From: Candidatus Altimarinota bacterium
GTDB lineage: Bacteria > Patescibacteriota > Gracilibacteria > JANQMV01
Direction of reading: 5' to 3'
Length of the DNA: 40,744 bases
Assembly (NCBI GenBank): GCA_028279865.1
Contig: JANQMV010000032.1
Coordinates: forward strand, 1-40,744
Shown here: positions 40,354 to 40,744 of the stretch, piece after piece
Layout of the letters: the number at the start of each line of letters is the position of its first letter
Position numbering within the stretch: position 1 is the first letter of the stretch
Notes under the pieces: model-generated
The model's database searches: none
What the model was told of the DNA's origin: nothing
The model's input: only the letters and a program-made list of their open reading frames with translations
Program-made: the position numbers and the translations under genes

Positions 40354-40744
40354 ATTGTAAATTAAAAAATAGGATGGTTCTTGATTCTAGTGCCAAATCA
40401 AAAAATAAGAAAGTATTTAGGTTTGATTTGTAATTAAAATCGTTTTATGAAAAATATTTTGCCATAGAACTATCTCTCGACTCGCAAAATTTTTGAATAT
40501 TCTGCATAAAAGAAGAAACAATTAAAGAAAAACTCTAAATATTTTCAGTTTTTTTCGAGGAATTAAGAAAAATAGTAAGCAGATAAGCTAAAAGAGAGAT
40601 GAAAAAAGCGAACTAAAATATTTCGTCTTTTTTCACTACTCCACAAAGAGACATTTTCTTGGGGAGGGTGTCTCTTTTGTGGTTTAGCAGTATAAGTAAT
40701 CCACCTGAGGCGGACAGGCCTACCGTTATTTTAGAATTGACCTA
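40354..40744. other. AT-rich terminal stretch with one strong hairpin
   Basis: No reading frame is convincing even when TGA is read through. The stretch holds the hairpin at 40641-40682 and, at about 40701-40718, a compact ccacctgaggcgga word similar to one inside the stem-loop at 20872-20920. Confidence 0.45.
40641..40682 (+). terminator. Long hairpin, possible terminator
   Basis: ccacaaagagaca pairs with tgtctcttttgtgg over about 13 bases, with one bulge, around a loop containing ggggaggg. A T tract is inside rather than after the stem, so it may be a structured RNA or repeat instead of a terminator. Confidence 0.4.

Noticed and set aside
1-40744. CRISPR array
   Set aside because: No regularly spaced short repeats with unique spacers; the only tandem repeats are the coding 243-base units.

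Overview
This window looks like a piece of a small-genome, AT-rich bacterium of the Patescibacteria/CPR type, near the Gracilibacteria, Absconditabacteria and Peregrinibacteria side. That placement is inference. It rests on the gene families (tandem cysteine-rich zinc-ribbon proteins, a lone VirD4/TraG-like ATPase, many small membrane proteins and lipoproteins), on an rRNA locus with no 16S gene beside it, and on codon behaviour. All 37 gene or gene-fragment ends I could read are TAA or TAG and none is TGA. Two genes contain in-frame TGA. One of them (22454..24700, minus) reads as a coherent 748-residue secreted beta-helix protein only if its 34 in-frame TGA codons mean glycine. I also see almost no Shine-Dalgarno motifs.

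Layout. 1-1113: 5' part of a 23S rRNA gene (minus) with its own putative promoter, then a separately terminated tRNA-Ala. 1128-8535: mostly minus-strand housekeeping genes (PurQ with an extra C-terminal region, Smr protein, LysRS fused to an HD domain, PrmC carrying an in-frame repeat insertion), plus a small plus-strand gene with one in-frame TGA. 8555-8895: a promoter, a structured leader RNA, tRNA-Gln and a terminator. 8931-16481: a large lipoprotein, tRNA-Phe, the VirD4-like ATPase and two tandem Cys-rich proteins. 16604-22243: PgeF/YfiH, a hypothetical gene, FtsL-like, RsmH, tRNA-Lys, a DUF1801 protein and a DUF1566-type protein.

22454-26303 is the accessory core: the TGA-rich gene with a near-perfect sigma-70 promoter, then an inactivated IS110-family element that still has a bridge-RNA-like structure upstream. 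26304-30226 carries small-molecule, stress and regulatory genes (DUF2798, ClbS/DfsB-like, DtxR-like, saccharopine-dehydrogenase-like, VOC). 30263-35433 is a run of minus-strand secreted proteins and lipoproteins, including a decayed paralogue of the 8931-10331 lipoprotein. 35471-40353 is a membrane/redox group: Cys-rich membrane protein, TetR regulator, a divergent membrane-anchored FAD disulfide reductase, a TVP38/TMEM64 protein and a DUF3179 protein.

The main discovery candidate is the change in coding rules within one contig: TGA is absent from the housekeeping genes both as stop and as sense codon, yet it is the main glycine codon in one exported gene beside a mobile-element remnant. This fits either a host that decodes TGA as glycine but uses it rarely, or a recent import from a code-25 lineage into a host where TGA is free. 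A chimeric assembly must be ruled out. Short palindromic repeats are scattered through the intergenic spaces and have entered one coding sequence (prmC).
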